Positions 16,292 to 26,824 of a stretch of 64,000 nt of DNA are shown one piece after another. The stretch is from positions 124,001 through 188,000 of the forward strand of contig JBCCFL010000003.1 of assembly GCA_039029735.1 (NCBI GenBank). The letters run 5' to 3'. Both the position numbers and the translations under genes were made by a program. This DNA is from CADEDH01 sp039029735. Lineage in GTDB: Bacteria > Actinomycetota > Acidimicrobiia > Acidimicrobiales > SZUA-35. How positions within the stretch are numbered: position 1 is the stretch's first letter; every line of letters begins with the position of its first letter. The notes under the pieces are model-generated. The model saw nothing but the letters and a program-made list of their open reading frames with translations. It searched no databases and was not told the DNA's origin.

Positions 16292-16891
16292 ATGGCTGAC
16301 GCATTGCTCCTCGTGGACCTCCAGGTCGACTTCTGCCCCGGTGGTGCCCTCGAGGTGGCCGACGGTGACCAGGTGCTCCCCGTTGCGGCTGCGCTGATGG
16401 AGAGCCATCCGCTCGTCGTCGCCACGCAGGACTGGCATCCAGCCGATCACCGTTCCTTCGCCAGCCAGCACGCCGGGCGCACGCCAGGGGAGATGATCGA
16501 TCTCGACGGCCTCGACCAGGTGCTGTGGCCCGATCACTGTGTGCAGGGATCGGCTGGCGCAGCCTTCGCCGCTGGAGTGGACGCCGACCGATTCGACCAT
16601 GTGGTGGTCAAGGGCACAGATCGTGACGTGGACAGCTACAGCGGGTTCTTCGACAACGGTCGGCGCAAGGCCACCGGTATGGAACAGCTGCTCAGAGGGC
16701 TCGATGTGTCGAGCCTCACCGTCATGGGGCTCGCCACCGACTACTGCGTGCTCTACACCGCGCTCGATGCCGCCGAGCTCGGCTTCGCCACGACGGTCGT
16801 GGCCGACGGCTGTCGGGCGGTGGAGCTGGCCGCCGGCGACGGCGATCGGGCCTTGGACCAGATGCGGTCGGCGGGGATCACCGTCCGCTAG
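16292..16891 (+). CDS. pncA: nicotinamidase
   Basis: 199 aa from ATG 16292 (ATG 16283 also in frame). It hydrolyses nicotinamide to nicotinate and ammonia in the NAD salvage pathway, and belongs to the isochorismatase-like cysteine hydrolases. The catalytic triad is visible: Asp9 in LLLVDLQVDF, Lys107 in VVVKGTD and Cys152 in ATDYCV. The metal-site residues are Asp47, His49 and His53 in TQDWHPADHRSF. Length matches the family (about 190-215 aa). An amidase gene follows after 37 nt on the same strand and could share the transcript. Confidence 0.93.
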   Translation: MADALLLVDLQVDFCPGGALEVADGDQVLPVAAALMESHPLVVATQDWHPADHRSFASQHAGRTPGEMIDLDGLDQVLWPDHCVQGSAGAAFAAGVDADRFDHVVVKGTDRDVDSYSGFFDNGRRKATGMEQLLRGLDVSSLTVMGLATDYCVLYTALDAAELGFATTVVADGCRAVELAAGDGDRALDQMRSAGITVR

Positions 16892-16928
16892 CGTCGGGCC
16901 GACCAAAGGCCGAACGAGGAGCACGACG

Positions 16929-18275
16929 ATGGAGCCGATCCGCGTCCTGGCCGACCAGTTGCAGCGGGGCGAGCGCACAGCGTCGGAGTTGATCGAGACG
17001 AGTCTGGAGCGGATCACCGATCCGGCCGGTGAAGGCAGCCGCGCGTTCATCCGGGTGATGGCCGACGAGGCGCGAGCCCAGGCGGCCGCCGTAGACCAGC
17101 TGCGGGCCGACGGTGTGCCGCTGGCCCCCTTCGCCGGCGTGCCCTTCGCCCTGAAGGACCTCTGCGACGTGGAGGGCCAGGTCACCACGGCCGGCTCGGT
17201 GGTGCTGGCCGACGACGCACCGGCGGCGGCGGACGCCACTGTGGTGGCCCGGGTGCGCCAGGCCGGGTTCATCCCCGTCGGTCGCACGAACATGACTGAG
17301 TTTGCCTATTCGGGCCTGGGTCTGAACTGGCACTACGACACGCCGCGCGCCCCGTGGAACCGGTCGGAGGGCCACATCCCCGGTGGCTCGTCATCGGGCA
17401 CCGCTGTTGCCGTCGCCGATGGGATGGTGCCGGTTGGGCTCGGCACCGACACCGGTGGGTCGTGCCGTATCCCGGCGGCCTACTGCGGGATCGTCGGGTA
17501 CAAGCCCACGGCGAGCCGGGTGCCGGTGGATGGCATCACGCCGCTTTCGTTCTCGCTCGACTCGGTGGGCCCCATGGCCACCACTGTTGACTGCTGCGCC
17601 ATCGTTGACGCCGTGTTCGCCGGCGAGGCGGTGCCCGCTGCGGTGACGCCTCGGCATGCGAACCTGATACGCCTCGCCGTGCTCGACGACTACGTCGGTG
17701 CCGGGCTCGACCCGGAGGTGGACCGCCAGTTCCGTCGTGGTCTGGACCGCCTCGCCGACGGCGGGGTGCACGTCGAGCGCGTGCCGTTCCCCGAACTGCA
17801 CGAGATCGTCGGCTACTACTCGGGCGGGGGGCTGGCGGCGGCCGAAGCCTACGCCTGGCACCGAGAGCTGTTGGCCCGCGATGGCGACCGCTACGACCAG
17901 CGGATCCGCACCCGAATCGAGCCCGGTGGGGTGCTGCCGGCCGCGACCTACGTCGACGCCCTCGTCGGCCGGCGGCGCCTGATCGCTCTCGCCGCCGAGC
18001 GCCTCATGGGCTTCGACGCATGGGTGATGCCGACGTCGCCGATTCTTCCGCCGCCAGTGGCCAGCTACGAAGATGACGATCCGGATCACTACAGCCGGAC
18101 CAACCTTGCCAGCCTCCGCAACACCTCCGTTGGCAACTTCCTGGATTCCTGCTCGATCTCGATTCCGGCGTCGGATGCCGGGGAGGCGCCAGTCGGGTTC
18201 ATGCTCATGGCGAACCGGGGCGGGGATCACGAGCTGTTCCGAGTGGCGGCAGCCGTGGAGGCACTGCTCGGTTAG
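16929..18275 (+). CDS. amidase signature-family hydrolase
   Basis: 448 aa from ATG 16929, with AACGAGGAGC upstream as ribosome-binding site. The Ser-cisSer-Lys site is seen as Lys76 in FALKDLCD, the serines at 154-156 in PGGSSSGTAVA and nucleophile Ser178 in DTGGSCRIPAA. It could be a general amidase, an allophanate-hydrolase-like enzyme or a GatA paralogue. The absence of gatC/gatB nearby and the position after pncA argue against the tRNA amidotransferase role. Cytoplasmic; substrate unknown. Confidence 0.88.
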   Translation: MEPIRVLADQLQRGERTASELIETSLERITDPAGEGSRAFIRVMADEARAQAAAVDQLRADGVPLAPFAGVPFALKDLCDVEGQVTTAGSVVLADDAPAAADATVVARVRQAGFIPVGRTNMTEFAYSGLGLNWHYDTPRAPWNRSEGHIPGGSSSGTAVAVADGMVPVGLGTDTGGSCRIPAAYCGIVGYKPTASRVPVDGITPLSFSLDSVGPMATTVDCCAIVDAVFAGEAVPAAVTPRHANLIRLAVLDDYVGAGLDPEVDRQFRRGLDRLADGGVHVERVPFPELHEIVGYYSGGGLAAAEAYAWHRELLARDGDRYDQRIRTRIEPGGVLPAATYVDALVGRRRLIALAAERLMGFDAWVMPTSPILPPPVASYEDDDPDHYSRTNLASLRNTSVGNFLDSCSISIPASDAGEAPVGFMLMANRGGDHELFRVAAAVEALLG

Positions 18276-18284
18276 TCTCCGGGC

Positions 18285-18974
18285 ATGGCTGAAACTGTCT
18301 CCTTTCCCAGCAACGGTCACGACGCGTCGGGTTACCTCGCCGTTCCCGAGAGCGGATCGGGCCCCGGCGTCATCGTGATCCAGGAGTGGTGGGGGCTGAA
18401 CCCCCAGATCAAGGGCGTGGCCGACATGTTGGCCACCAAGGGGCTGGTCGCCCTCGCCCCCGACCTCTACCACGGCGAGCTCGCCGGGCACGACGAGATG
18501 GACAAGGCCGGCGAACTCATGTCGAGCCTGCCCCCCGATCGGGCCGCCCGCGACATGTCGGGTGCGGTCGACTTTCTCGACAGCCATGCCGCTGTGACCG
18601 GTTCGGGCGTCGGCGTGATCGGGTTCTGCATGGGTGGGATGCTCACCCTCGTTCTCGCCGCGATCCGGGGCGACAAGGTCAAGGCCGCCGTCCCCTTCTA
18701 CGGGTTCCCCCAGGGCGACCCTGCGCCTGACTGGTCTGGCCTCACTGCGGTGGTACGTGGGCACATGGCCGACCCCGACGATTTCTTCTCGCCCGACGCT
18801 GCCCGTGCCCTCGAGGCCGAGCTGAAGGGAATGGGCAAAGACGTGGAGTTCACCGTGCACCAGGCCGGTCACGCCTTCATGAACGAGGAGAACGCGATCG
18901 GCACCTTCGACGAGGGGCTTGCCGGGGAGCTGTGGCCCCCGACGATCGACTTCTTCAAGACCCAGCTGGCATAA
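18285..18974 (+). CDS. dienelactone hydrolase family protein
   Basis: 229 aa from ATG 18285, 9 nt after the amidase stop. Alpha/beta-hydrolase fold with a cysteine nucleophile: Cys115 in GFCMGG, aspartate in HMADPDDFF near 163, histidine in QAGHAFMN near 196, plus the QEWWGL motif near 33-38 that carries the family glutamate. True dienelactone hydrolases open the lactone ring in chlorocatechol breakdown, but many homologues act on other esters. The 3' end overlaps the convergent carotenoid oxygenase gene by 20 nt. Confidence 0.88.
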   Translation: MAETVSFPSNGHDASGYLAVPESGSGPGVIVIQEWWGLNPQIKGVADMLATKGLVALAPDLYHGELAGHDEMDKAGELMSSLPPDRAARDMSGAVDFLDSHAAVTGSGVGVIGFCMGGMLTLVLAAIRGDKVKAAVPFYGFPQGDPAPDWSGLTAVVRGHMADPDDFFSPDAARALEAELKGMGKDVEFTVHQAGHAFMNEENAIGTFDEGLAGELWPPTIDFFKTQLA

Positions 18975-20457
18975 CCGCGGCCGCGGCGAGGCCGGAGGCG
19001 ATCTCGTCGTGTGATGCCCAGGTGGCGTGGGTGCCGCTGGAGATCTGGTGGGGGAGCAGGATCCGACAGATCGGCCCGGCGGCCACGTCGCGGGCGTCGA
19101 TGATCACGCACTCGGAACGGGCGTCGTTCAGATCGGTCACGAACGACACCAGGTAGCCGTCGTCTTCAGCGGTGGCCCCCACCCGAGGGCAGAACGGGGC
19201 CTCACTGCCGAACCGATTCTCGCCAAACGCGAGTTCGGTGGTCTCACCCGAGTCGAGGTCGTGTTTCACCAACCCGTTGAACAAGAAGTGGCCGGGCTCG
19301 GTGGTGGTGGAGTAGAGGTAGCGATTCTTGCGGCCGGCGTAGCGCTGGTTCCACATCCCGAACTCGAGGATGCGCTCGTCGAGGCGCTCCTCGGTGGTCT
19401 GGCCCGAGTCGAGGTTGAACCGCCACCGATGCAGCTTCGGCCGGAACGACTGCTCATCGATGCCTGCCATCACCCGGGCGAGGCGAGGGTCACGGCCAGG
19501 GGCGTCGAGTGGGGCTGGGTCGGGGTCTTCCTGGAAGTACCCGTCGAGCACGATCTCGTTGCCCTCTTCGTAGGCGTTCATCCAGTGGAGTACGAAGGTG
19601 GGCGCCGCCTCGAACCACCGGATGTCGCTCGGTGACCCGTAGCGGGGAACGATGGCGAACCGAGTTGGCAGATGGTCGTGGAACGTCGGCACGTGGAAGC
19701 CGGCTGCCAGCAACTCGGCGTTCCAGAAGTACGGGAGATCGACGAGGATCGAGTAGTTCGTGGTGAACGCCATGTCGTGGGGGAGGCGGGGCCCCGGCAG
19801 TTCGATCGGAATGAGGTGGCTCAGGCGGCGGTCGGCGCCCACGACGCCGTAGTGCATGTAGGGCGCCTGCTTGCCGTAGTTGAAGAACAGCAACTCGCCG
19901 GTGGCCAGGTCGACCTTGGGGTGGGCCGATACTCCTTCGGGGGGTACCCAGTTCGCGGTGCCGACCTGGCGCATGGTGTCGGGATCGAATCGGTAGCCCT
20001 CCCCACACATGTAGTGGGTGGAGATGATCTCGCCGGCGTGGACCACGACGTCGGTCGACGAGGCGTCCTTCATGTCGCCCCGGGCGCCCCAGCCGGGCCG
20101 TAGCGACTTCGACGGGTTGCCCGTCAGGCCGGCCCACAAAGCATGGCCCGCCTCGGCTTCGGCGAGGAATCCCTCCGTGCGGACGAACCGGTTGCGGTAG
20201 GTGGCGTTCCCATCGCGAAACGACATCGCGTGGAGCATGCCGTCGCCGTCGAAGGGGTGGTAGAGGCCGATGGCGTCGTGCACCGGGTTCTCGGTGTTGC
20301 GTACGTACACGCCGTCGAGGTCGGTGGGGATGTCGCCGATCACCGCCATCTCGGTGGCATCCACCTCTTCGTACTGCGGCGTCCAGGCGCCGGTGAGGTA
20401 GGGGTGGTCGCCGGGCGTGATCGTCGGCGTGGTGCGGTTCACGACGGTGGTCGGCAT
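18955..20457 (-). CDS. carotenoid oxygenase (RPE65/lignostilbene dioxygenase family)
   Basis: 500 aa from ATG 20457. Non-haem iron enzymes of this family cleave a double bond in carotenoids, apocarotenoids or stilbenes. Family markers are VRNTENPVHD and HPFDGDGMLHAM in the N-terminal blade, then candidate iron-ligand histidines in SAHPKVD, PHDMAF, FHDHLPTRFAI, VLHWMNAYEE and the C-terminal GTHATWASHDE. Length fits the family. The gene is divergent from a tetR gene, with an operator-like repeat region at 20467-20510 between them, so it is probably repressed by that TetR protein. Confidence 0.88.
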   Translation of the reverse strand: MPTTVVNRTTPTITPGDHPYLTGAWTPQYEEVDATEMAVIGDIPTDLDGVYVRNTENPVHDAIGLYHPFDGDGMLHAMSFRDGNATYRNRFVRTEGFLAEAEAGHALWAGLTGNPSKSLRPGWGARGDMKDASSTDVVVHAGEIISTHYMCGEGYRFDPDTMRQVGTANWVPPEGVSAHPKVDLATGELLFFNYGKQAPYMHYGVVGADRRLSHLIPIELPGPRLPHDMAFTTNYSILVDLPYFWNAELLAAGFHVPTFHDHLPTRFAIVPRYGSPSDIRWFEAAPTFVLHWMNAYEEGNEIVLDGYFQEDPDPAPLDAPGRDPRLARVMAGIDEQSFRPKLHRWRFNLDSGQTTEERLDERILEFGMWNQRYAGRKNRYLYSTTTEPGHFLFNGLVKHDLDSGETTELAFGENRFGSEAPFCPRVGATAEDDGYLVSFVTDLNDARSECVIIDARDVAAGPICRILLPHQISSGTHATWASHDEIASGLAAAAVMPAGS

Positions 20458-20466
20458 GGTTCGATC

Positions 20467-20510
20467 CTGACCAATGGTCAGAATCTTGTCAACCGACGGT
20501 CAGTATCTTG
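20467..20510. promoter_or_regulatory. operator-like inverted and direct repeats between carotenoid oxygenase and tetR
   Basis: CTGACCAATGGTCAG at 20467-20481 is a perfect inverted repeat (6+3+6). Part of it recurs: TGGTCAGAATCTTG at 20475-20488 and CGGTCAGTATCTTG at 20497-20510 match at 12 of 14 bases with 22-nt periodicity, about two helical turns. On the minus strand TTGACA at 20491-20486 could serve as a -35 box for the oxygenase gene. This fits a TetR operator controlling both divergent genes. Confidence 0.55.
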
Positions 20511-20541
20511 CGTTCATTCGTCGGCAGCTAGCCTTTCCCGG

Positions 20542-21051
20542 ATGGCAACCCAGGCCGAGCGACGAAGCACCACGCGCGCCGCCATCGTGGAGGCCGCCTC
20601 CGCCGCCTTCATCCGCCACGGGTCGCCCGACGTGTCGCTGGACGAGATCGCCCGTGATGCCGGCGTCACCAAGGGCACGATCCTCTACCACTACGAGAGC
20701 CGGGCCGGCGTGCTCGCGGCGGTTGCCGTGCGGCTCTTCGCCGATCTCGAAGCCAGGGTCACCGCCGGTGAGGACGTCGACGCCACCAGCTATGTCACCA
20801 AGCTCCTGGCCTACCAGGCCGGCCCCGTCGGGCGGGTGCTGTTCACCATCGGTGATGAGTTGATGAGGATCGGGAGCCTGGGTGCCGTCGATCCGTATCG
20901 CCATATCCGGCTTCGGCTCGACGAGCTGAGCGCCCCCGGTTCCACGGCTGTCATCGCCGGAGCCGTACTCCAGTTCGCCCGCCAGCTGGCGTTCGGGCTG
21001 GCCGAGCCCGACGACATCCCGGCCATGGTGGCAGAGCTGCAGCTCTCATGA
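20542..21051 (+). CDS. TetR-family transcriptional regulator
   Basis: 169 aa from ATG 20542. The N-terminal helix-turn-helix is typical: RAAIVEAASAAFIRHG, then VSLDEIARDAGVTKGTILYHYESRAG. The C-terminal ligand-binding part is short (about 105 residues), so the protein is smaller than the usual 190-220 aa. It is divergent from the carotenoid oxygenase gene and downstream of the operator-like repeats, so autoregulation plus control of the oxygenase is likely. Its 3' end overlaps the convergent MFS gene by 6 nt. Confidence 0.9.
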   Translation: MATQAERRSTTRAAIVEAASAAFIRHGSPDVSLDEIARDAGVTKGTILYHYESRAGVLAAVAVRLFADLEARVTAGEDVDATSYVTKLLAYQAGPVGRVLFTIGDELMRIGSLGAVDPYRHIRLRLDELSAPGSTAVIAGAVLQFARQLAFGLAEPDDIPAMVAELQLS

Positions 21052-22493
21052 CCCGAAGCGAGCGTCGAGTGCGCCGCCGGCCGACAGCCGGCGCCGACGC
21101 TCCACCATCCAGGTTCCCACCGTCACCGCCGTGAACGAGAGCGCAACGGCGCAGGCGAGGAAGATGTAGGTTCGGCGGAACGCCTCGATGAGGTCGACGC
21201 GATCAGAGTTGCCCAGGATGGCGATCGCCCCCGCCGTACCGATGGCCCCGGCGAGATTGCGAATCGTGTTGAACGCAGCATTGACCTCGCCGTAGTTCTC
21301 CTGCGGCGCACGCGACAAGGCGTAGGAGTTCATGCTCGGATTCGAGATCCCCCATCCCGAGCCGAACATGGCGATGGTGGGGAACAGGCTCACCCAGTAG
21401 CTGATGTCGGCTCTGGCGGTGATGGCCGCCCACGTCACCGCCATGGTGGTGAGTCCGCAGCCCACCACCATGAGCCACCGTTGCCCGTAGCGGTCGGCCA
21501 CCCGACCGCCGACCACGGCGGCGATGCCGGCACAGATCGGGCCGATCGTGACGGCGAGGCCCACCATCGTGGTGGAGAACTCCCACACCCGGAGCATGAA
21601 CAGCGGCCAGACGAGCCAGATCGACAACGACGTGATCGACATGAAGAAGTTGCCGACGTTGGCCACTGCCACCTCGGGCCGGCGAAACAACTCCACGTTG
21701 ATCAGCGGAGTGGGGTGCCGCATCGATCGGCGGACGAACGCGGCGCCGAGCGCGAGCCCGCCGAGCACGGCGCCCACCGTCAGCGGGCCGAACCAACCCC
21801 ACGCGGAGCCTTGAGTGATGCCGACGATCACGGCCGAGATGGAGATGACGGCGAGACCAGTGCCGAGCACATCGAGCCGGCCCCCAGTCGATGTTCCGGG
21901 CCGATCAGCCACGATCAGGTACGAGGCCACGAGGATCGCCGCAGCTGCCGGGGCACTGATGAAGTACACCCACCGCCACGACGTCACCTCGAGCAGTGCG
22001 GCGGCCGTGCTCGGCGCGAGTGCCGCCGCCAGCGGTCCTGCCGCGGCCCACGTGGCGATCGCTGAGGGGCGCCGGGCCGCTGGGAAGTCGGGGAGAACCA
22101 TCGCAAGCGATGCAGGGATCACCATCGCGGCCGAGATCGCCTGGGCCACACGGGCGGCGATCAGCACCCAGATGGTGGGGGCTGCTGCCGACGCCAACGC
22201 CGAGGCGGCGATCCCGATCAGGCCCACGTTGAACACCCGGCGGTGGCCCACCCGGTCGGCCAAGCGACCCCCCAGCGGGAGGAAGGCGGCGGACGCAATG
22301 AAGAACCCCGACACGACCCACGAGACGGTCGACTCCGTGACATCGACGAAGGAGTCGCTGATCGCCCCGAACGCGAGGTTCGTTGCCGTGGAGTTGAATC
22401 CGAACATGACGAGCCCGGCGGCGCCGACTGCCAGCGCCCGCCAGGCTCGGGTCAGATCAGGAGAGCTTGTCGCGCCGGACTGCTCTCCGGTTG

Positions 22494-22497
<4 letters not shown>
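21046..22497 (-). CDS. MFS transporter, DHA2 (EmrB/QacA-like) type
   Basis: 483 aa from GTG 22497. Twelve to fourteen hydrophobic segments; the loop between helices 2 and 3 carries the MFS motif GGRLADRVGHRR, repeated as GGRVADRYGQRW in the second half. The length and an extra central helix pair suggest the 14-helix DHA2 drug/proton antiporter group. The start overlaps the end of the upstream fatty-acid oxidation gene by 4 nt, so the two are co-transcribed; the transporter may move an acid or other compound related to that pathway, but this is inference. Confidence 0.9.
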
Positions 22498-24581
<2,084 letters not shown>

Positions 24582-24646
24582 GGTCGCCCACGTTACGACC
24601 GAAGCGGGTCGGTGACCCAGTTCCGAACCCATACGAGGGCGTAACA

Positions 24647-24661
24647 GGCTGCTCCGCAGCC
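24647..24661 (-). terminator. short hairpin after the 176-aa gene
   Basis: GGCTGC at 24647-24652 pairs with GCAGCC at 24656-24661 around TCC, 7 nt beyond the stop codon (TAG at 24670-24668) of the minus-strand gene. Probable terminator separating it from the beta-oxidation gene. No T-tract. Confidence 0.45.
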
Positions 24662-24667
24662 CCTTAC

Positions 24668-25198
24668 CTATTCCTCGGTGCGTTGGGCCAGCACGGCGGG
24701 GACGAGGAGCGCGATCATCACGCCGTCGGGGACGCGATCAACGCCTCCGACGATCTCGCAGTAGAGCGGCTGGTAGTCAACGTGCACACCCAGATCGCGA
24801 CCGAAGTTCGAGCAGCGGCCCCGCGGGTCGAGCTGGTAGTGCAGATGCTCGGCTCCGGCCATGCCTTCGAACACAGCGGTGTTGCGGGTGATGGTGAGGG
24901 TGCCGGACACCGGCTGGCCGTGCACCTCGCCCGACACGTCATGGCCCTTCTTGAACCGATTGAGCCGTACGCGGATGTTGCACTCGTGGCCCTCGGCGGC
25001 GCCGGTCACCACGATGGCGCTGCCCTTGCGGCCGCTCTCGGCCCGGATCGGGGCGGAGCCGATCGCGCCCTCGAGTTCGGCCTCACCGGGCGATGACATC
25101 TTGACGTACACGTCGATCTTGACGTCGTGACGGTGGGTGGCGGGCGCCGGACGGGGTGAGCCGTCGGCCAGCGGCGGAAGCGGGCGATGGTCGCTCAT
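24668..25198 (-). CDS. protein of unknown function, strand-rich
   Basis: 176 aa from ATG 25198; the frame remains open upstream, but that part is repetitive in arginine, proline and serine and looks non-coding. After a proline-rich start the sequence alternates short strands (KIDVYVKM, AIVVTGA, NIRVRLNRF, GTLTITRNTAVFEG). Two cysteines occur in GRCSNFG and PLYCEIV. A moderately hydrophobic C-terminal stretch (VMIALLVPAVLAQ) could be a buried helix. No signal peptide and no family I recognise. Neighbours give no functional clue. Confidence 0.65.
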   Translation of the reverse strand: MSDHRPLPPLADGSPRPAPATHRHDVKIDVYVKMSSPGEAELEGAIGSAPIRAESGRKGSAIVVTGAAEGHECNIRVRLNRFKKGHDVSGEVHGQPVSGTLTITRNTAVFEGMAGAEHLHYQLDPRGRCSNFGRDLGVHVDYQPLYCEIVGGVDRVPDGVMIALLVPAVLAQRTEE

Positions 25199-25407
25199 GG
25201 TGGCTCCATGCTCGCTCAGCGACGGGCGGGCCACAAGGCAATCGGGCGTCGAGGCGATGGCGCGGGGCCCTCCCGAGCCGCCCCCACACGGCGGATGCGG
25301 GGACGGCAGGCGGGATCCGGGAGCGGCAGGGCTCCGGGCGGTGGGTATCCGGGCCATGTGCCGAGATCGATCGCTGCTGCGTTCGTTCGCCGTTGTCTCT
25401 GGGCCGT

Positions 25408-25433
25408 GTGGTTCGGTCTTGTGGTTCGGTCTT
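25408..25433. repeat. perfect tandem repeat of a 13-mer
   Basis: GTGGTTCGGTCTT occurs twice head to tail at 25408-25420 and 25421-25433, followed by a partial third unit (GTTCCGG). It sits in the non-coding stretch between two minus-strand genes. It may be replication slippage or a double protein-binding site. Confidence 0.7.
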
Positions 25434-25436
25434 GTT

Positions 25437-25491
25437 CCGGTAACGACCCTGACTTGACCCTAACCCGCCTAGATCCCCCTGTCGTTACCGG
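25437..25491. promoter_or_regulatory. 11-bp perfect inverted repeat with 33-nt spacer
   Basis: CCGGTAACGAC at 25437-25447 is the exact reverse complement of GTCGTTACCGG at 25481-25491. On the minus strand it begins 10 nt after the RidA-like stop codon, so a long-loop terminator is the simplest reading. The AT-containing arms and long spacer also fit a looped regulator site. Confidence 0.45.
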
Positions 25492-25500
25492 TCGGTACAG

Positions 25501-25890
25501 CTACGCGTCGGCAATCCAGGCGATGAACTCGCAGCTGATCGACGGCGCAGCGTCGTTCGGGATCAGCTGGGTGTGCCGGCTCGGACGGCTGTCGGGATCA
25601 GGGAACCGTTCCACCCAGAACGGATTGACGAGCGGGCGGGCGTTGGCGGCATTGGTGAAGAACGTGATCTTCGCAACGTCGTCCCAGGTGCCACCGCCGT
25701 TGGTGAGGGCCTGGCCGATGTGGGTGAACAGGTTGCCCACCTGCGCCTCCAGATCGGTTGGGAGGTTTCGCGTGCCGGGGTCGTAGGCGGGGATGATCCC
25801 TGAGATCAGCATCGGTCCGATTCGGGTGGCCACCGGAATCGGGTTCTCGTGGGCGAAGGAGTCGGTCTCGACCGAGCGGCGATCGCTCAT
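25501..25890 (-). CDS. RidA/YjgF/UK114 family protein
   Basis: 129 aa from ATG 25890; longer versions of the frame add a proline/serine-rich non-coding-looking extension. RidA proteins are small trimeric enamine/imine deaminases that remove reactive 2-aminoacrylate-type intermediates; many relatives act in catabolic operons. Family features are GPMLISGIIPAYDP, QVGNLFTHIGQAL and DDVAKITFFTNA. The second half is less typical: the usual arginine-containing motif (about R105 in RidA) is not obvious, so imine deaminase activity is not assured. It lies 10 nt after the RraA-like gene and is probably co-transcribed with it. Confidence 0.8.
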   Translation of the reverse strand: MSDRRSVETDSFAHENPIPVATRIGPMLISGIIPAYDPGTRNLPTDLEAQVGNLFTHIGQALTNGGGTWDDVAKITFFTNAANARPLVNPFWVERFPDPDSRPSRHTQLIPNDAAPSISCEFIAWIADA

Positions 25891-25900
25891 GATCTGGCCC

Positions 25901-26668
25901 TCAGCCCTGACCCTCGCCGCGGGCGGCGAGCCAGGCCTCGAACTCGGGGCGACGATCGTCGGAGAGGGGGAACAGACCGATGGTCGACTCACCGGCATCC
26001 ACCCGCTCCAACGCGAACTCCTCCCGCAGCTCCTGCGCCACGGCAGCCTCGGCCACCTCGGTTGCGATCGACGGTGGGATCACCACCACGCCCTCCCCGT
26101 CGCCAACGAGCAGGTCGCCCGGCATCACCGTGACTCCGGCGCACGCAATGGGCACGTTGCAGGCGAGCGGCATGTGGTGGCGGCCCCAGGTGGAGGCGTG
26201 CGACGCCTGGTGGTACACGGGGAAGTCGGTCATCTCCTTGATGGCTGGGGTGTCGCGCAGCGATCCGTCGGTGATCACACCAGCGGCACCCCGTCGCTGG
26301 GCGCGCAGGGCGAAGATGTCGCCGATGGTTCCGGCGTCGGGCACACCTCGAGCCTCCATGATGATGATCTCGTCGGGCCCGATGTACTCAGACGCCTGAC
26401 GCTGTGGGTTGATGCCGCCCGAGAGCTCGGCCCGCAGGTCGTCGCGTAGCGGCACGTAGCGGAGGGTGAGGGCGAACCCGAGCATTCGGAGGTGGGGCTG
26501 GGTCGGCTTGAGCCCCGACAGGAAGCAGTTCCGGATGCCACGACCCTGGAGCTGGCCGGTGAGGGTGGCGGTCGCCACGCTGTTGAGCTGCTGGCGCAGT
26601 GTCTCGGTGAGTTCGATGGGGTGAGGGGTGAAGGTCTCGCCCTCAGCTGGGGGTTGCACGGATGTCAT
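25901..26668 (-). CDS. RraA-like / HMG-CHA aldolase family protein
   Basis: 255 aa from ATG 26668. The family includes RraA (RNase E inhibitor) and metal-dependent 4-hydroxy-4-methyl-2-oxoglutarate / 4-carboxy-4-hydroxy-2-oxoadipate aldolases. Visible core: ATATLTGQLQGRG, GTIGDIFALRAQRRGAAGVI, then DGSLRDT with the Arg-Asp pair that binds pyruvate and metal, and MPGDLLVGDGEGVVVIP. Aldolase-type function is more likely than RraA, as it is longer than RraA (about 160 aa) and is paired with a RidA-like gene. It is divergent from the large 2-oxoacid:ferredoxin oxidoreductase, which also handles 2-oxoacids. Confidence 0.82.
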   Translation of the reverse strand: MTSVQPPAEGETFTPHPIELTETLRQQLNSVATATLTGQLQGRGIRNCFLSGLKPTQPHLRMLGFALTLRYVPLRDDLRAELSGGINPQRQASEYIGPDEIIIMEARGVPDAGTIGDIFALRAQRRGAAGVITDGSLRDTPAIKEMTDFPVYHQASHASTWGRHHMPLACNVPIACAGVTVMPGDLLVGDGEGVVVIPPSIATEVAEAAVAQELREEFALERVDAGESTIGLFPLSDDRRPEFEAWLAARGEGQG

Positions 26669-26824
26669 GGCGCCTCGCAGTCGGGGAACGGTCGCCCGAT
26701 CCTGCCCGCGCTCGCCGGTGCTGGCAACGTGACCGGTAGTTCGCAGCGCGATCGGACTTCGTGGTGGAATGGCTCCCAGCGCCGCCAGGGGAAATCTCGG
26801 CGCGGCTGTCGGAAGGGGAGCACG

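Larger units (their letters stand above)
25199..25500. other. intergenic region of 302 nt with repeats, no gene seen
   Basis: No convincing coding frame lies between the unknown gene starting at 25198 and the RidA-like stop at 25501. The stretch holds a perfect tandem 13-mer (25408-25433) and an 11-bp inverted repeat (25437-25447 with 25481-25491), annotated separately. It should also hold the promoter of the minus-strand gene at 25198. Confidence 0.6.
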
